Positions 1 through 9,391 of a stretch of 64,000 nucleotides of DNA are shown here, in pieces. Position 1 is the stretch's first letter. Each line of letters begins with the position of its first letter. The stretch comes from Acanthornis magna (taxonomy: Eukaryota > Chordata > Aves > Passeriformes > Acanthizidae), in contig JAWUZG010000337.1 of assembly GCA_036785705.1 (NCBI GenBank), positions 186,001 through 250,000 of the forward strand. Direction: 5' to 3'. The position numbers were made by a program, and so were the translations under genes. The notes below the pieces were generated by a model. That model searched no databases, was not told the DNA's origin, and worked only from the letters and a program-made list of their open reading frames with translations.

Positions 1-582
1 CTGATACCGGTAGGAGCAATTGGTGTACTCTGTATAAGCAATCCTTAGACAAAAAGTGTCAGTATTTATCTTCATCTCTTTTGTTTCAATTTAGAAATCA
101 CCAAAATTTGACCAACAGAGCAACAGATAAAAACCACTAGTGAATCATTTGATTGAATCAACCCCTCTACAAAAACCTGATGAAAGAACTAAATAAGCAG
201 AACTTCAAAATTATGAAAGCTATGACCATTCCACAAAGCTACTGGTGACACACAACTAAGGATCACTTGAGCAGAAAAGTTTGTGCAGGTGCATGTGAAT
301 ACAAACAAATATATGCAAGTTTTAAAACAAAAAAAAAGTGCTAATAGCAACATTTCAAAGCACTGGATTTAGTTTTTGCCTCATAACTCCCATTAAACAA
401 CAGGGCTTGCACAGCTAGAATTCCATGCAACACATCCTGTGGACTATGCAGTGCAATTTCGGCAGAGTAACTGCACACAGGTACAAGCATCAGTGTTCTG
501 GTATCAGAGAAACTAAATTAGAAAGACTCATAACTCAGGTAACTACAACTGGGGCATGACTGAAACCTTCCCTCTTCCTTAC
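1..582 (-). other. FBXO15: FBXO15 intron (partial) after the F-box exon
   Basis: This sequence follows the donor of the F-box exon (GTAAGG read on the minus strand) and runs off the left edge of the window. It is AT-rich, and I saw no further exon, RNA gene or recognisable transposon in it. The next FBXO15 coding exon must lie to the left of the window. Confidence 0.6.
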
Positions 583-687
583 TTGTCACTGGCCAGGTCA
601 TAGAAGCGCTTATTCACACAACCGGCAGACAACAGGGACACAGGATCCAAATAGGAAAATACCTTCAGCAGCATTTCTGATGGCATG
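583..687 (-). CDS. FBXO15: FBXO15-like F-box protein, F-box exon (partial gene)
   Basis: F-box proteins recruit substrates to SCF (SKP1-CUL1-RBX1) ubiquitin ligases; the F-box is the SKP1-binding helix bundle. The exon begins after a cag acceptor with one base that completes a split codon. It then reads MPSEMLLKVFSYLDPVSLLS followed by a CVNKRFYDLASD block, and ends at a GTAAG donor, 105 bp in all. The pattern MPSE-L-K-FSYLD-VSLL--GCV--RFY-LA-D is the F-box as I remember it from mammalian FBXO15, which is closer than other F-box families I recall. The substrate-binding C-terminal part is outside the window. Known of the family: FBXO15 is an embryonic stem cell marker in mouse and is not essential. 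Alternative: another F-box gene with the same box. The exon call is firm; the family assignment is probable. Confidence 0.75.
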
Positions 688-3600
688 CTGGGAAACAAGA
701 GAGAGAGGAATACTGTTACACTTGCCGGCAAACTCCGGAAACTGCAATGGCAGAGAATTTTAATTTCAAACCAGAGAAAAACAGAAAAGGTGGAAACCAG
801 CAGCTTGTAAATAGATGAATCAAAAATCACCTGAAGAGGAATCAAAAGTCACCTGAAGAGTTAAACTGGAATTTGGGTTCTATTTTCAGTCTCCAGTATG
901 TGGCATTTGCCTAAAACAATTAATCAAAACTTATTCAAGTGGCATAGCACTATTACATGAAAAGTTATGGGTTTGCCTTTTCATTAAACTTTGTTAACTT
1001 TAACCCAGTTTGACATGAAACTACCTCATTTAGCTTCAGTTTCTTATTGCTCGTACCGTGACTTTAACATTTATTCCACAACGACCAGCTTTTCCAAAAC
1101 TGCAGATATATTCACTCTCCCTCTTGACTGTGGTGTCCCATCTCAAGATGCACCAGGACAGAAATGATCATGCTCTACCTCATCATAATCTTCAAACGCT
1201 ATGTGCTCAGGGGTCTCGCACAATTCTCATTTATGTCAAAAGAAAGATGTGAACTTCAAAGCAAGAGCCAAGTGGCATCCTGAAAATGTCAATGTCTCTG
1301 TGCCTCTGGAAAGCTTTGGAAAATGAAAGCGCCAGTCTAAGCCTGACAAGCAGAACATACCCTGGAGATGAGCCAACATGGTTTTTGTATTAACAGATAG
1401 AAACCTCGTACCATTTGAGCAGTACCTTGTAACTACACAGAGTTTAAAATACATGGATTTTATACTTTGATTTTCTCGAGCGTTGATTACGGTCAAATCA
1501 CTGCTGAAAATACAAGGCGCTGTGAAAGTCAACACCCCAGGTGTGGCTCTCGTCCTTTTACTACTGTTATTTGCAACACTTGATTTATAACATTATTTCA
1601 GAAGCAGAGAGCTTTAAAGAGTAGCATGATAATGCCAATACCTCAATGTTTGTATTACATTCAGAATCTTAGTTGCATAAACATAGAGACAATGTGCCAA
1701 AACTTTCAACGTGCCAATACTTCCATTCTTCCACTCTTACTCCTTGTGTAAAGACATACTCACCTCTCAATGCACGCATTTGGTTTTGGTTTTATGGTAG
1801 GTCTCGAATACAGACTTTTAATTCCAGCATTTTTGGTTTCAGAGCATTCCCCAGGCCTGGCAGCAAAGGTCCTTAACCTAGCTGTAAGAAAGAAAAGCTG
1901 TTAAGAGTCACATATCGACAAAATGAAGAAATACGCATCCTGTGCAAACCTAGACAGAACATTTCAACCAAGGCAAGATTCGGGGAATACATCATATGGC
2001 AACTCAGTACTAGCAGTTCACTGATTTGAACAACTATGCCCAAGTTAAAATACATGGCATCAGGAAGATTCAGATTTAAACTCACAGCTGTCATTCCTGT
2101 GATTCATCTCTCACAGTGGTCAGAAGGGAACAGTGTCACTCCCCCAAATCACTTTGAATCCAGCAGAGATCTGTTACCTTTAGACAGCTGCACCACTGTG
2201 GCCACCACAACCAACCTCAACACAGGCCCCTGCAGCAAGTCAAACTCACTGATTAATCCTCTTTTTTACAGCATTACTCTAGAGACGTTTTTGAGCCATC
2301 CAACTTTACTAAGCTATTAAAAGATACCAAATACCTTGAAACTTCCTCAAAAACTGTTGAGGTTCAAAAAGAGTTTCCTTGAATACATAACAGAATCATA
2401 CATGAAACAAAATTGAAGTCTCATTTCAGATCTTCCCCAGCTAAAATACTCAAAATCTGAGAGATAAGCGTTATTTCCACAGGCAAACAGATATCAATGT
2501 TTTTATAGCTCATCAGTGTTGCAAAATGTGGAATATGTAAAATTTTCTTAAGAAATTATGTTCTTTGATGTTTGATCTTTGTGTACTTTCAAGCCTAAAC
2601 AGCTTGGAAAGGAGATTCAATCCATGAAAACAGAGAGCAGCTCGGGGATGTCCAGATGCTAGAAAGACAAATTATTTTTTGGTAGAATTGCTTTGTTAAG
2701 GTTTAGGGCTTGGCATGCTTCAATAAATTCACACCTAGGGGGAGGTTAACAAAGCTTGGGAAGAAGGATGCCCACGGACGGTGCACACAATGAATGCAGA
2801 TTTACAGGCCACACGAACACCTGGAAGAACTCCCAAGATAAGGGAAAAACTTCTAAAACCAACTCCTGAAATCAGCTCCAACTTCCCGAAGTGTGAACTT
2901 GCAACCACTGACCCAAGAAACCCAGTGACACAAAAGAAGAGAAAGAGCATGTGGACTAATTAGCATGAGAAGCAAGAGAATCATTAAACAATGGAAGACA
3001 GAATACTAACTAATCAGAAAGTTATGTAAGTTGTAGCCAATAAAAATGAATTTTTTCCTTTGGTAAATTGTATGAAATAGTAAAAAGCTTCGATAGTTGG
3101 TGTGCTGGCTTTGTAGGATTTGCCACCCAGCACCCCCTCTGTGCAGAACTGTAAATATTTGGTAAAATACCTCAGCTCTGTGTGTGGACTGGCCTCTGGC
3201 ACAGCAGCGTGAAAGAACCTATTTTGGCAACATTAGCACATCACAGTTTGGAGAGAAAAGAAAGGAACTTTGCATATTTCTAGCACAAATTGTTACAATC
3301 CAACTGGTCACATATTTTCCCAAGTTTTCTGCTAGGAAGGACTTTGTAGGCTGTAATTGCAAATACTGTCATGAATCCACATAAAAATATGGAGATAGAG
3401 TTTCAATTGTAAATCAAATCCTTATGCTTCATACCCACTGATGCCACCGAGCAGACAGAGCTCCCCATTCTCTGCATTATTGATGTTTTAAGTTGCCAGC
3501 AGACTTTGCAACACCTGCTCAAATCAGCTCTGGGTTTCTAGGCAACCAATCAATATGGGGGCAAAACACCTAATTGTGAAGTATTTGGGTACCATGTACC

Positions 3601-3699
3601 TTTAATGCACACTGCTCTTGGTTTAAGATTCATTTAGGCTCAAAGGAAAACAGAATCGAAAGAAATTAACAACTCTGGTCTACACTGTCAACTGTGCTA

Positions 3700-3900
3700 T
3701 GTAAAAAACAAAAAACAAAACAAAACAAAGAAAAAACAACCAAGAAAACAACAAAACAACAAAACAAAAACCAAACAAATGACAAACAAACAAACAAAAC
3801 CCAAAAACCCCCAGATACAAAAAACAAAAACAAAAAAAACAGAAAAAAAAAAACCCACAAAAAAAACCAAAACAAAAAAAAAACAAAAAAACACCAAAAC
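3700..3900. repeat. A-rich low-complexity tract, CAAA-type
   Basis: About 200 bp is almost entirely A and C on the plus strand, made of irregular CAAA, CAAAA and CCAAA units. It yields spurious long ORFs (Lys/Asn/Gln-rich on plus, Phe/Cys/Leu-rich on minus). It is intronic simple sequence with no coding meaning. Confidence 0.9.
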
Positions 3901-4500
3901 AACCAAGACATTTTAGTGTGAATTGTTATAAACATAACAAAAAGACATGCACATTTCAGCTTGGGTGCCAGCCACTGATAGACCAACTAAATTAACAACT
4001 ACAAAACAGTAGCCATATAACAAACACAACCTGGTGCTCAAACAAGGGTTTTATTCATGCATCATTATCAAGAAGTACACTTAGATGATAAGGCACCAAC
4101 AAACTGTATTTTTCAAAAGCCATTAAAGGGATTTAGAGACCCAAGCTGTGTTCAACAGCAGCAGAGCTCTCACTTCTGGACGCTCCAGAGCAGCAAATCC
4201 CAGGCTGTTCTGCTCTGAATCCATGCTGAAAGCAGAGAGTGTGGGCACACTCTACAGGGACACAACTCCACAGACTTCAGGCACTGCAGTAACTCAGATA
4301 ACAAGCTGGATTTTGGATTTTAAAACCCACTACCTTAGACAAGCATAACCTGCATTGCCTCTATTCAGTCCTCCTTGCTCATTTGAACCACTGCCCCCTC
4401 TTCTTCACTCCAGGGAGAAATACCTGAGAAAAGAAAAATTTGGCCCAGACATGCCTTGAAAACTTTAATGCAATATCTATTCCTTTTGTAAGCTGCAGTC

Positions 4501-4526
4501 AAAAAAAAAAAAAAAAAAAAAAAAAA
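4501..4526. repeat. Poly-A run of 26
   Basis: An uninterrupted run of 26 A on the plus strand. It could be the tail of an old retroposed insertion, but the upstream 100 bp matches no element I recognise, so it is listed only as a homopolymer. Confidence 0.9.
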
Positions 4527-5654
4527 CTGAACTTTTGCATCTTCCAAAACAAAAATATTCTCAAAGTGTGAAGAAACAAACAGCAAACCCAATCCACAAA
4601 TTACTTTTCAAGTACTGTGTGTGCTAAGATTTTAAATTAGCATTAACAAAATGCTTTTACATTGCACTGACAAAGCTTGGGCAGATAAGCCTAAGAGAAA
4701 AGTCAATGAGAGCTGTTACATCCCCTCTTTACAGACTTCTAGACCAACTGAGAGGCTCTTACATAAGAAGCACAACTTCAATTGCTTTTTCATTAGCTTT
4801 CAACCTGTGGGGCTCAGTTTTGTACCAATAGTTTCACTTTCACACCCCATAATATTTGCAATGTGCCTTGGTTTTTTGATGGTCAGCAAACAATTGTCTT
4901 TCAAGTAACATTTCAAACCATGTAGCTAAAGTTTCAAGTAGTGAAAAACCTGTCACCTCCAAATGTTAAAATATACCTGCGGATAAACAGAAATGACAAT
5001 AATAGTCTGACATGGGTTGGTTGGGTTTGTTTTTTTTTTTCCCCTCAGCTAACAATTTCAGTCTCATTAAAAGGTGGATATTACCCCAATCCATTTACAG
5101 GTTAAAAAGAAGAAAAAAAACCCCAAAACAACAAGGAATGGAACTGCTATGAAACCCAAGGTTGTACAAATGGGTTAGCAGAAAAATCTGCCTTCTAAAC
5201 TCAGCCTCTAAGATTGACACTTTAAAATTTGGAAGCCAAACCTGTACTGTAAGAATTAAGGTAATCACACCTTCCATAGTGAAAACCTCCTATTTATTAC
5301 AAAGGCCCGACTGCCATGAACAGAGTAGCCACTGAACTAACCTGTACTTTGTGGATGCTCATTATAGTACCTCCTCCAAGCTGAAGGACATACCGAAGGT
5401 TAAGCCCTCCTTTCCCAGGCACAAAAAGGTGTTAAACCCAGGCCTCCCTGCTCCTGCGTTTTCCCATTCCGAGGTCACCTCCATAGGGCCAGGGAGAGCA
5501 GAGCACCACGGCCACGAAGGTGTGTACACGACCACAGCCGTGAAGAGTTTAGAGCTAGAAACCAGGCTGCTGGAGCAGAGGAACCTGAGGGAAACCACCA
5601 CAGCAGCCTCCCCGGCCGAGGGCAGAAGGCCCCGCTCGGCACGGCCCTGCTCAC

Positions 5655-5674
5655 CTGCCGCCGCCTGTCGCCAT
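5655..5674 (-). CDS. FBXO15: FBXO15 first coding exon with initiator ATG
   Basis: Read on the minus strand, a start codon in a good context (GAGGCCATGG) is followed by codons for MATGGG. It ends with AG at a strong donor, GTGAGC. Human FBXO15 begins MATGRGR, so the first four residues agree. The 20-nt exon ends in phase 2, and the F-box exon supplies the missing base (AG plus C gives Ser). This start was chosen because of the CpG-island position, the Kozak context, the donor and the agreement with the mammalian N-terminus. The mammalian protein has a longer stretch before the F-box, so this version would be N-terminally short unless an exon was missed. Confidence 0.6.
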
Positions 5675-5906
5675 GGCCTCGGGCAGCGAAGGGAGGCAAG
5701 GACGGAAGGAAGGGAAGGAACGCGCGCTGCCACCGCGGTGGGCAGCGCCTGAGGGGAGCAGGGGCGGCGCCAGGCCGAGGAAGGCCATGTCCGGCAGAGC
5801 TGGGTCGGGGCAGGCGGGGACGGTGCCCGAGCATGGCCGTGTGGGCCACTCGGGAAGGGCTGACGCCCCGCGGAACCTTCCAGTGACTCAAAGGAATCTA
5901 CTGTTG
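5673..5906 (+). other. Plus-strand ORF in the CpG island, probably non-coding
   Basis: The FBXO15 start site is nearly palindromic (CCATGGC), so the plus strand also shows an ATG in a good context. It opens 78 codons of Gly/Arg/Ala-rich protein with no homology I recognise, and the composition is what any GC-rich island gives. It does not resemble the TIMM21 N-terminus that would be expected here from mammalian synteny. Confidence 0.3.
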
Positions 5907-6039
5907 TAGTCGCTCTTAGGAAGCCGCCAGGGGGACATGCCAGGGCTCTCTCTATCTTCCTAAACAACACACACGACCAGGGCAGTGCCAGGGCCTGCAG
6001 GGTAACATCCCGGCAATCTGCACGCTGCTAAGGAGCCAC

Positions 6040-6440
6040 GCTGTCACAGCAACTCACAGGGCATGGCCTGTGACATTCCCTCCCTCTCCCTGCTGCTGCT
6101 GGACAGCTCTGATGTCACAGGCACTCACCTCTGGCCCCTGCAGCCATTCCAGGCCTTTCCATGCTGCCAAAGCGCTCTGATGTCACAGACACGCACTGTG
6201 GCTTCATGGCCACATGCCAAGGCTCTCCAGGCTGCAAAAGAGCCCTTTAGCCACAGGCACTTACACAGGTGCCATGGGCACATCTTAGTGCTCCCTCTGC
6301 TCATAGGAACCCCGAGGTCACCAGATATCCTGGCGGCTCCGTGGCCACATCCCCAGGCTCTCCAGGCTGCTCAAGAGCTCTGATCTCACCTGCACTCACA
6401 CAAGCTCCTCGGGGACATCTGTCGCTGCTGTGCTGGCAGA
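6040..6440. repeat. Degenerate 68-bp monomers inside the unit (block A)
   Basis: The motif TGATGTCACAGGCACTCAC or a diverged form recurs at about 6110, 6179, 6248, 6314 and 6382, a spacing of 66-69 bp. Each copy is followed by CCATGGGGACATCCC-like and GGCTCTCCAGGCTGC-like sequence. The monomers are 60-80% alike by eye, far more diverged than the 3.4-kb units. The 68-bp repeat is therefore the older layer. The same block recurs in every unit. Confidence 0.8.
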
Positions 6441-7339
6441 TTCACACAAAGGCTCCCAGAGCAGCCTGGCCACTGAGTCACGAGGGCCAGAGAGCAGCCC
6501 TTGGCTTTCTCAACTCCTTCTCAGACACAGGAGCCTTGGCGGCGGCTGCATCCAATCCCAGCCTCACACTTAAAGCCAGTGCTTTAAGTAACTCTGTCCC
6601 GCAGCACTTACAAATGGCCCATCTGATCTATTCCTAGAAAAGCAGGTCTTCCCTAACACAAATGATTCGACACAGACAACTCAATCCCAATTACTGACCA
6701 CTCCATAGAAAAGCTAAACCTGCTCTTGGGAGGCTACACAGAGTACAATGGAGTGCACTCTATGAAAACAATAGGAAAGCAGTCATATCTTACAGCAAGC
6801 AAAAAAACCCAATTCCCAAGTAGAGCTCCATGTAACTCACCACACCAACACTCCTGGGCAGCTCTCTCTCCCTTCACCACCAAGAGTGCCCTTGCTTGCT
6901 GTCCACTTCCCCAGCAGGAGCCCTCACACACTCCAAGGAGGAACACGCTAGAAAAACCTCCCCTAGGAAAGGGGACTGACTGCACATTGACACTCTCAAG
7001 GGACTGACTGTCAGGCAGACGCCGGCAACTCCCGGCAGCAGCTCAGCTGCCAAATCTTTGCCTCACTAGCAGCACCTTCATGCAGGCTTCCTTGCCAGAA
7101 GGACTTTCAGCAGAATTCAAGGCCAAAACAACACACGCTGGCCCTCTGAAAGACACCTGGAGACATTTGCAAATAGCACATGCTCCAAGTGCCTGCACCA
7201 CGTTCCAAGGCAAAGCAGCCGGCCCAAAGCATCCTGCTACAACCTCCCAGGCGGCTCCCGACTGCTACAGAGCACTCAGCTCCAAAGCACTCCCAGGCCT
7301 TCCAGCCTCACAGCCCACAGGCCTACAGCCTTCTGCAGA

Positions 7340-8050
7340 GCCCTGAGCTCACCTGCACTCACACACCTACCATGGGCACCTGCCACAGCTCTCCGGCCAT
7401 GAGAGACAGACGTGTGCTCTCAGGCACTCACAGCCATTCCAAGCTGACATCCCAGGGCCCTTTGATCTCATCAGGCACCGCTGCTATGTCACAGGCACTC
7501 CCTGCGCTTCCACGGGGCCGTCCCAGGGCTCTCGAGGCTCCTCAAGAACACTGAGGGCACACACAACCCCAGCGGCTCCATAGGGACATGCCACGACTCT
7601 CCCATTTGACAAACCTCTCTGCACGCACATCACGGCCTTCAACAGGCTCTCAGGGCTGACAGCCCACGAGTCTCACGCTGCTAAGGTGCCGCCAGCTCAC
7701 AGGCACTCACAGGGCCTCCATGGGGACATCCCTGCACCCTCCATCCTCCTCAAGAGCTGGCAAGTCCCTGACACTCACACTTGCCCCCTGGGCACACTCC
7801 AGCCATCTCCAGGCTGCCAAAGAGCCAGCAGGTCACATCTTGGCACAGGAACTCCCTGGGGACGCGCCAGAGCTATCCAGCTTTCAAAAGAACGCTGAGC
7901 TCACAGGCCGTCCCAGGACAGCCATAGGCACACGCCAGGAGTCCGCACGCTGCCCAGAAGCCCTGGTGTCACAGGCACTCACTCCCAGCACCTCGGTGCT
8001 GACATCCCAGGTGGCTCCACGCTGCTAAAGAGATGTGATGGCACAGGCAC
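7340..8050. repeat. Degenerate 68-bp monomers inside the unit (block B)
   Basis: About ten further monomers of the same family run in tandem. TCACAGGCACTCAC-like motifs are at about 7346, 7416, 7482, 7551, 7614, 7690, 7763, 7827, 7895, 7964 and 8033. A final shorter block (about 9240-9391) leads into the next unit. Between blocks A and B and after B the sequence is not monomeric. It includes an A-rich stretch with TCTG/TCTG repeats near 8240 and the CpG module. Confidence 0.8.
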
Positions 8051-8690
8051 TTTTACATCACTCCAAGAATCATAGGAAAGCTATCGGGAAAGAAAGATTT
8101 CATGGAAAAGCCACAGCACGACAAGCTTCCTTGCCAAGCTTCACTCTACTACTTACACCATGCTTAAAGCACAGCGAGGAAAAGCAACAAACAAAAATCC
8201 AGAGTCAATCAATCCAAAATGAAATCAAACCCAAATTATCTCTGTCTGTCTGTCCGTGTGCGTGAGGCTGTGTCTCTAAAGAAGAGAAAGGGTCAGGATA
8301 AGAAGAACATGGCTCAAAGGCTCAAGAGCACTTCCCTTAGGAGCACTTCAACTTGAGCAACATTTCACTTGATAACTCAAATTCAAATCAACAACTTAGG
8401 GCAGGAACAGCAGTTCAGGGCATTTCAACTGAACTGGACTTCAACTACACAACACTTCACTTAGAAGTGAGCTGAAACCCAAGACCTCAGCAAAGGATCC
8501 ACACAGGCCTTACCATAGCACTGCAGGAACTTTGAGACCTAACTTAGGGACAAACCTAAAGCACTTCTGAATCCACCAGAGCAGCCCCTCTCCCACATTG
8601 CAGAGAGCGCATGCACACCTGCACTCCCACAAGCACACAAAGAGGCTCTACGAGGCAAAATTCCCCTCCAAGCTACTGAAATACTCCTTT

Positions 8691-8900
8691 CACGTGCCTT
8701 GCCATCTTCTCAGCGGCCAAAGCCTGAGGCCTCGGGGAGCGGCAGGATCGGGGGCCCAGGAGCCGTGCTCCTTCGCGGATCCCCCGAGTGCAGCAAACGG
8801 GACAGCTGCCGGCTGGCAGAGGCCCCACGCACAGGGACTTTGCTGCTCACCGCTGCTGCGGCCCAGCACAGCTGCCAGGGCCTCCTTTGGCACCCCTGCT
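8691..8900. promoter_or_regulatory. CpG-rich, promoter-like module within the satellite unit
   Basis: Thirteen CpGs lie in about 170 bp, preceded by a CACGTG E-box at 8691-8696 and followed by an ATTGG (inverted CCAAT) near 8960. The rest of the unit is CpG-poor. The module recurs in units 2-10 at about 12156, 15621, 19086, 22551, 26014, 29479, 34194, 39020 and 42484. It is missing from the diverged 1.25-kb module of units 8 and 9. Promoter activity is inference; no TATA box or initiator stands out. From unit 4 onward the ATTGG is ATCGG. Confidence 0.45.
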
Positions 8901-9298
8901 TACAGGGCCCCAAGGCATGGCCTTTAGTCACAACAAGCCTTCAGCCTGGCCCCACTTCTCATTGGCAGCTTTCCCTGAACGCGGGACAACACCAATGTGA
9001 TGCCATCCAGGCAAAAACAAATTTCAAAGTCTGTTCAACAAGCAAAAAAAGCAGGAGCACCTTAGAACATAGCACTTCCAGGCAGCACACAGTGTTTCTC
9101 AGAAGCTCCACAGCACCTCAGCCCCGCTGCCTTCGTCAAGGCCAAGGCCTCAGCAGCATTTCTCATATCATGCTGCAGCCTGAAAAAAGGGCAGGGGGGG
9201 ATGCACCAGCACAAGCAGGGAGAGATCACACCTGCCCACAGGCTCCCCATGCTCACATCCCATGGCATCCCGGGGCTCTCTCAGCTTCCAAAGACCTC
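8699..9298 (+). other. 200-codon ORF recurring in every full unit, probably non-coding
   Basis: This is the longest ORF of the unit, starting MPSSQRPKPEASGSGRIGGP. It recurs at 12164, 15629, 19094, 22559, 26022, 29487, 34202, 39028 and 42492. In unit 5 a 2-bp deletion near 23083 changes its C-terminus and lengthens it to 216 codons. I see no domain, signal peptide or homology. Differences between copies are mostly amino-acid changing (Trp/Arg, Pro/Ala, Ser/Cys, Arg/Trp). The open frame persists because the DNA is homogenised, so it is not evidence of selection for protein. Confidence 0.25.
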
Positions 9299-9391
9299 TG
9301 AGGTCACGGGCTCTCACAGTGCCTCCATGGGGACATCCCACGTGTCTCTAAGTGCTAAGGAGCTCTTTTGCAACTGCCACTCCCTGGCCTT

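Larger units (their letters stand above)
688..5654 (-). other. FBXO15: FBXO15 intron 1 (about 5 kb), low-complexity rich
   Basis: This lies between the first coding exon and the F-box exon. The two exons have compatible phases (exon 1 ends AG, the F-box exon starts with C), so direct splicing would give MATGGGS-MPSE. I scanned for an intermediate coding exon. The best site is a good acceptor near 4425, but it leads straight into an in-frame stop. An additional exon, as in the longer mammalian N-terminus, cannot be excluded. The intron holds a 210-bp A-rich CAAA-type tract and a 26-A run, listed separately. No recognisable LINE or LTR was found. Confidence 0.55.
5480..5925. promoter_or_regulatory. 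FBXO15: CpG island, promoter of FBXO15
   Basis: About 450 bp is strongly GC- and CpG-rich against AT-rich flanks, with GC-box-like stretches on both sides of the exon 1 ATG. An AP-1-type TGACTCA lies at 5883-5889. The region contains the first coding exon, as expected for a vertebrate CpG-island promoter. The island is cut off on its upstream side by the first satellite unit at 5927. Any promoter element more than about 250 bp upstream of the ATG would therefore have to lie in satellite DNA. In mammals this promoter region is shared head-to-head with TIMM21, as I recall it; no TIMM21 first exon is visible on the plus strand here. Confidence 0.7.
5927..9391. repeat. Macrosatellite unit 1 (3465 bp)
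   Basis: This is the first unit, joined to the FBXO15 CpG island. It carries private variants, such as GTGCCAGGGCC at 5983 where other units have ATGCCAGGGCC, and CCCTCTCCC instead of CCGTCTCCC near 6085. An edge unit is expected to be homogenised less often. With units 2 and 3 it keeps ATTGG (an inverted CCAAT) at 8960. Confidence 0.95.

Noticed and set aside
3694..3986. Long Phe/Cys-rich and Lys/Asn-rich ORFs
   Set aside because: Translations of an A-rich CAAA-type low-complexity tract.
4370..4430. Extra FBXO15 exon after the good acceptor near 4425
   Set aside because: In the phase set by exon 1 it reaches a stop codon within six codons.
5734..5760. CTCF-like CCGCGGTGGGCAG near the FBXO15 promoter
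   Set aside because: One base short of the consensus core; not convincing without a matrix scan.
5362..5970. 202-codon minus-strand ORF in the CpG island
   Set aside because: Pro/Ser/Ala/Arg-rich read-through of GC-rich DNA. The real exon uses another frame and stops at the donor after 20 nt.
8697..8760. Unit CpG module as a copy of the FBXO15 CpG island
   Set aside because: Only a short GCCTCGGG-AGCGG resemblance, expected by chance in GC-rich sequence.
8699..9301. The repeated 200-codon ORF as a multicopy gene family
   Set aside because: No domain, no homology, mostly amino-acid-changing differences between copies, and a 2-bp deletion in unit 5. The open frame is explained by homogenised DNA.
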